Shown here one piece after another: positions 62,090 through 64,000 of a DNA stretch of 64,000 nt. The notes below the pieces were generated by a model that was not told where the DNA came from, did no database searches, and saw only the letters and a program-made list of their open reading frames with translations. The first letter of the stretch is position 1. Each line of letters opens with the position of its first letter. A program made the position numbers and the translations under genes. This stretch comes from Eggerthella sp. YY7918 (lineage in GTDB: Bacteria; Actinomycetota; Coriobacteriia; Coriobacteriales; Eggerthellaceae). The DNA lies in contig NC_015738.1 in assembly GCF_000270285.1 (NCBI RefSeq), positions 2,170,001-2,234,000 on the forward strand, given 5' to 3'.

Positions 62090-63475
62090 CTAGAAGCTCA
62101 CCAACCCGAAGGTCTGCGCCACGTAGGCCACGAGGATAACCACTACCAGCACCGGCGCAACATACTTGATGATGACAGTCCACGCGCCCGCCAGACGGAA
62201 ACGGCTCGAAATGCGCACTTCGTCAATGATGGCCTTCGGCTTGATAACCCATCCCACAAACACGCACGTGAGCAGCGCCACAATAGGCATGATGACCGAG
62301 TTGGACAGGAAGTCGAAGAAGTCAAGCAGGCTCGATCCGGCACCGAGCGGCTCGATGAACGACAGTCCGTTGTACCCGAGGTTCACGAAAATACCCGCCA
62401 CCGTAATAACGCCGATGACCAGAAGAAACGCCGGCCGGCGCTGCCAGCCCATGCCGTCTTGCACGATGGACACGCATGTCTCGGTGAGTGAGATAGCGCT
62501 GGTCAGTGCTGCAAACAGCACCAGCAGGAAGAACAGGAAGCCCACGATCGCTGCCGCATTTCCCATATCGGCGAACACGCCAGGCAGCGTAATGAACATG
62601 AGCGAGGGGCCGGAATTGGCCGCTACCGCTTCGCCCGAGCCCATAGCCACAAACGCAGCCGGCACAATCATGAGGCCCGCAAGAAACGAAACGCCGATAT
62701 CGAAACCACCGATACGCGCCACACTGGAGGTAAGGCTCGACTTTTTATCGAGGTACGAACCATAGGTGATCATAATGCCCATCGCCAGCGACAGACTGTA
62801 GAACATCTGGCCAAGCGCACCGATAACAAGCTCGGGCGAGAACTTGCTGAAATCGGGTACGAGATAGTACAGCGCACCGTCGATAGCGCCAGGCATCGTG
62901 AGGGTATATATTGCAATACCTACCGCCATAACGATAAGCGCCGGCATCATAAAGAGGTTCGCTTTCTCGATGCCGCCCTTTACGCCCAGCGAAACAATAA
63001 GAAACACGATGGCCATAAATACAAGCATCCAGAGGAAGCTCTCGGTATTACTGGTGATAAAGCCCGAGAAAAAGTCGCCGCCGTCAGCAAGTGCGGTAGG
63101 ACCGTTGATGACATAAGCAGCCGCATATTTCGTCACCCAGCCGCCGATGATGCAGTAATACGGCGTGATAATAAACGGCACCGCTGAAGCAAGAATGCCA
63201 ATGAAGGCATACTTTTTGCCGAACTGCTTGAACGCGCCGACAGCCGACTGGCCGGTTTTGCGTCCAAGCGCCGTTTCCAGCAGCAAGAGCGACACGCCAA
63301 AGGTGAATACAAGCACCAGGTACGTGATCAAAAACGTACCGCCGCCGTACTTGGCGGCCAAGTACGGAAAGCGCCACATATTTCCTAAGCCCACAGCGGA
63401 AGCTGCTGCAGCCAAGATGAACGCCCACTTGCCCGACCATGACGACCGGACGATAGGCATGCCTTCAATTGCCAT
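62090..63475 (-). CDS. Neurotransmitter:sodium symporter (SNF) family transporter
   Basis: A 461-residue membrane protein with the SNF signature AVGLGNMWRFPYLAAKYGGG (about 24-43), the sodium-site-like WxxRFPY, and KRxGxS-like helices onward (VFTFGVSLLLLETALGRK, FYSLSLAMGIMITYGSYL). About 11-12 helices are visible. The ATG 63475 follows GGGAGG and avoids a hydrophilic extension of the longer frame. Substrate is probably an amino acid, by family. Confidence 0.92.
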   Translation of the reverse strand: MAIEGMPIVRSSWSGKWAFILAAAASAVGLGNMWRFPYLAAKYGGGTFLITYLVLVFTFGVSLLLLETALGRKTGQSAVGAFKQFGKKYAFIGILASAVPFIITPYYCIIGGWVTKYAAAYVINGPTALADGGDFFSGFITSNTESFLWMLVFMAIVFLIVSLGVKGGIEKANLFMMPALIVMAVGIAIYTLTMPGAIDGALYYLVPDFSKFSPELVIGALGQMFYSLSLAMGIMITYGSYLDKKSSLTSSVARIGGFDIGVSFLAGLMIVPAAFVAMGSGEAVAANSGPSLMFITLPGVFADMGNAAAIVGFLFFLLVLFAALTSAISLTETCVSIVQDGMGWQRRPAFLLVIGVITVAGIFVNLGYNGLSFIEPLGAGSSLLDFFDFLSNSVIMPIVALLTCVFVGWVIKPKAIIDEVRISSRFRLAGAWTVIIKYVAPVLVVVILVAYVAQTFGLVSF

Positions 63476-63715
63476 TAAAACCTCCCGATATAGCTTGCGC
63501 TCCGTCGAAAAATGCAGACCGCGTAGGTACGCAGAAGATCGGGCAGCGGGAACGAGCCCACACCGCAATCTAAATGCATCATTATAGCGGGAAATTCACG
63601 CAAACGACCTTGCATTTTGACCTGATTACCGTATGTTTTTCAACCATCGCATCTACGCGCGGAAGACTCCGGGGTCTTTGGCGTTTGGGGGGGCTTCGGG
63701 GCGGGTGCCCCGGAC
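63476..63715. other. Intergenic region between SNF and the right-edge gene
   Basis: 240 bases. The symporter promoter region is in the left part; the right part (63680-63715) has G/C-rich inverted segments, where GGGGC pairs with GCCCC and TCCGGGG with CCCCGGA, a possible terminator of the right-edge minus-strand gene. Confidence 0.45.
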
Positions 63716-64000
63716 CTATGGAATGTAGGTCAGTGTTATGACAATCCTCCCCAAGGGCCCGTCTGTGGGGACCGGAGTGACAGAGGTGACTTCGTAGTGC
63801 TCATCGATACTGTTGACGGTGATACTGTTGCAGGCATAGCTCCGCCAGAGGCATTGCCAAGTGACCGTCAATACGGGGCGGCCCAACGTGTCAGGGAACC
63901 CGAGCTGCCCCTGCTCATGCAGGATGATGGTGCCCTGAGTGCCCACGGCGGCACAATAGCGTCCGCAGGCGCCTAAGACCCCCGCGGAGGAGTGGACGGA
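63716..64000 (-). CDS. Unknown protein, C-terminal part (cut by the window edge)
   Basis: The minus-strand frame is open from 64000 to the stop at 63716, about 94 residues. The tail has strand-like runs such as PVLTVTWQCLWRS, SITVNSIDEHYEVTSV and GRIVITLTYIP, with cysteines, consistent with an extracytoplasmic beta-rich protein, but no family is recognised. The start is outside the window. A GTG at 63946 could be an internal start, but the frame continues upstream. Confidence 0.45.
   Translation of the reverse strand, partial: SVHSSAGVLGACGRYCAAVGTQGTIILHEQGQLGFPDTLGRPVLTVTWQCLWRSYACNSITVNSIDEHYEVTSVTPVPTDGPLGRIVITLTYIP

Noticed and set aside
1-64000. tRNA, rRNA, CRISPR arrays and prophage genes
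   Set aside because: No tRNA TPsiC-type arms, repeat-spacer arrays, integrase or structural phage genes were recognised by reading; a dedicated scan was not possible.

Overview
The window looks like a chromosomal piece of an anaerobic, high-GC Actinomycetota of the class Coriobacteriia, most likely family Eggerthellaceae. This is inference from gene content: DapL-route lysine and DAP synthesis, GatCAB amidotransferase, a Tat-exported FAD reductase divergent from a LysR regulator, FeoAB, CydDC, AGCS and SNF sodium symporters, and very large FN3/Ig surface proteins. No rRNA, tRNA, CRISPR array or integrase gene was recognised.

Layout. 1-3.3 kb: a pyrG fragment joined to a purF fragment, with both glutamine amidotransferase domains missing, followed by dapF-dapL. 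3.4-9 kb (minus strand): a small membrane protein, an alanine/sodium symporter and gatC-gatA-gatB. 9.2-13.3 kb: MazEF, a PadR-DUF1700-DUF4097 operon, an XRE-type regulator and a BrnT/CopG pair. 13.3-20.4 kb: RecQ carrying an in-frame palindromic insertion, a lipoprotein serpin, an amidohydrolase, a LarE-like protein, an Fe-S aldo/keto reductase and a lipocalin-like protein. 20.4-23.8 kb: an AT-rich 3.4-kb island bounded by a 52-bp perfect duplication of the 3' end of ychF. It carries three minus-strand genes, among them a membrane-anchored Mrr-type nuclease with a YARHG tail, and no integrase. 23.8-34 kb: ychF, a YefM/RelE-type toxin-antitoxin pair, a C_GCAxxG_C_C protein, the FAD reductase/LysR pair, a GT8 glycosyltransferase, an AI-2E-family transporter, FtsH and a TetR regulator.

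34.1-46.4 kb holds a tandemly duplicated surface-protein unit: a 3284-residue protein and a 648-residue paralogue, each with a signal peptide, FN3/Ig-like modules and an LAxTG-type sorting tail. Each has the same 20-bp-phased direct repeats upstream and the same terminator downstream, and a decayed C_GCAxxG_C_C gene lies between the units. A LytTR response regulator and GHKL kinase lie divergently next door and are the likely regulators. 48.6-52.9 kb: a CmpB-like membrane protein and an OmpR-type regulator/ABC transporter/kinase operon resembling peptide-antibiotic resistance modules. 52.9-64 kb: AhpC, FeoAB, CydDC, ProC, a diguanylate cyclase, an SNF symporter and a partial unknown gene.

The strongest candidates for undescribed biology are the ychF-bounded island with its membrane-nuclease/YARHG protein, the palindromic elements read in frame inside recQ and at the end of gatA, and the duplicated surface-protein units with conserved phased repeats beside a LytTR system.
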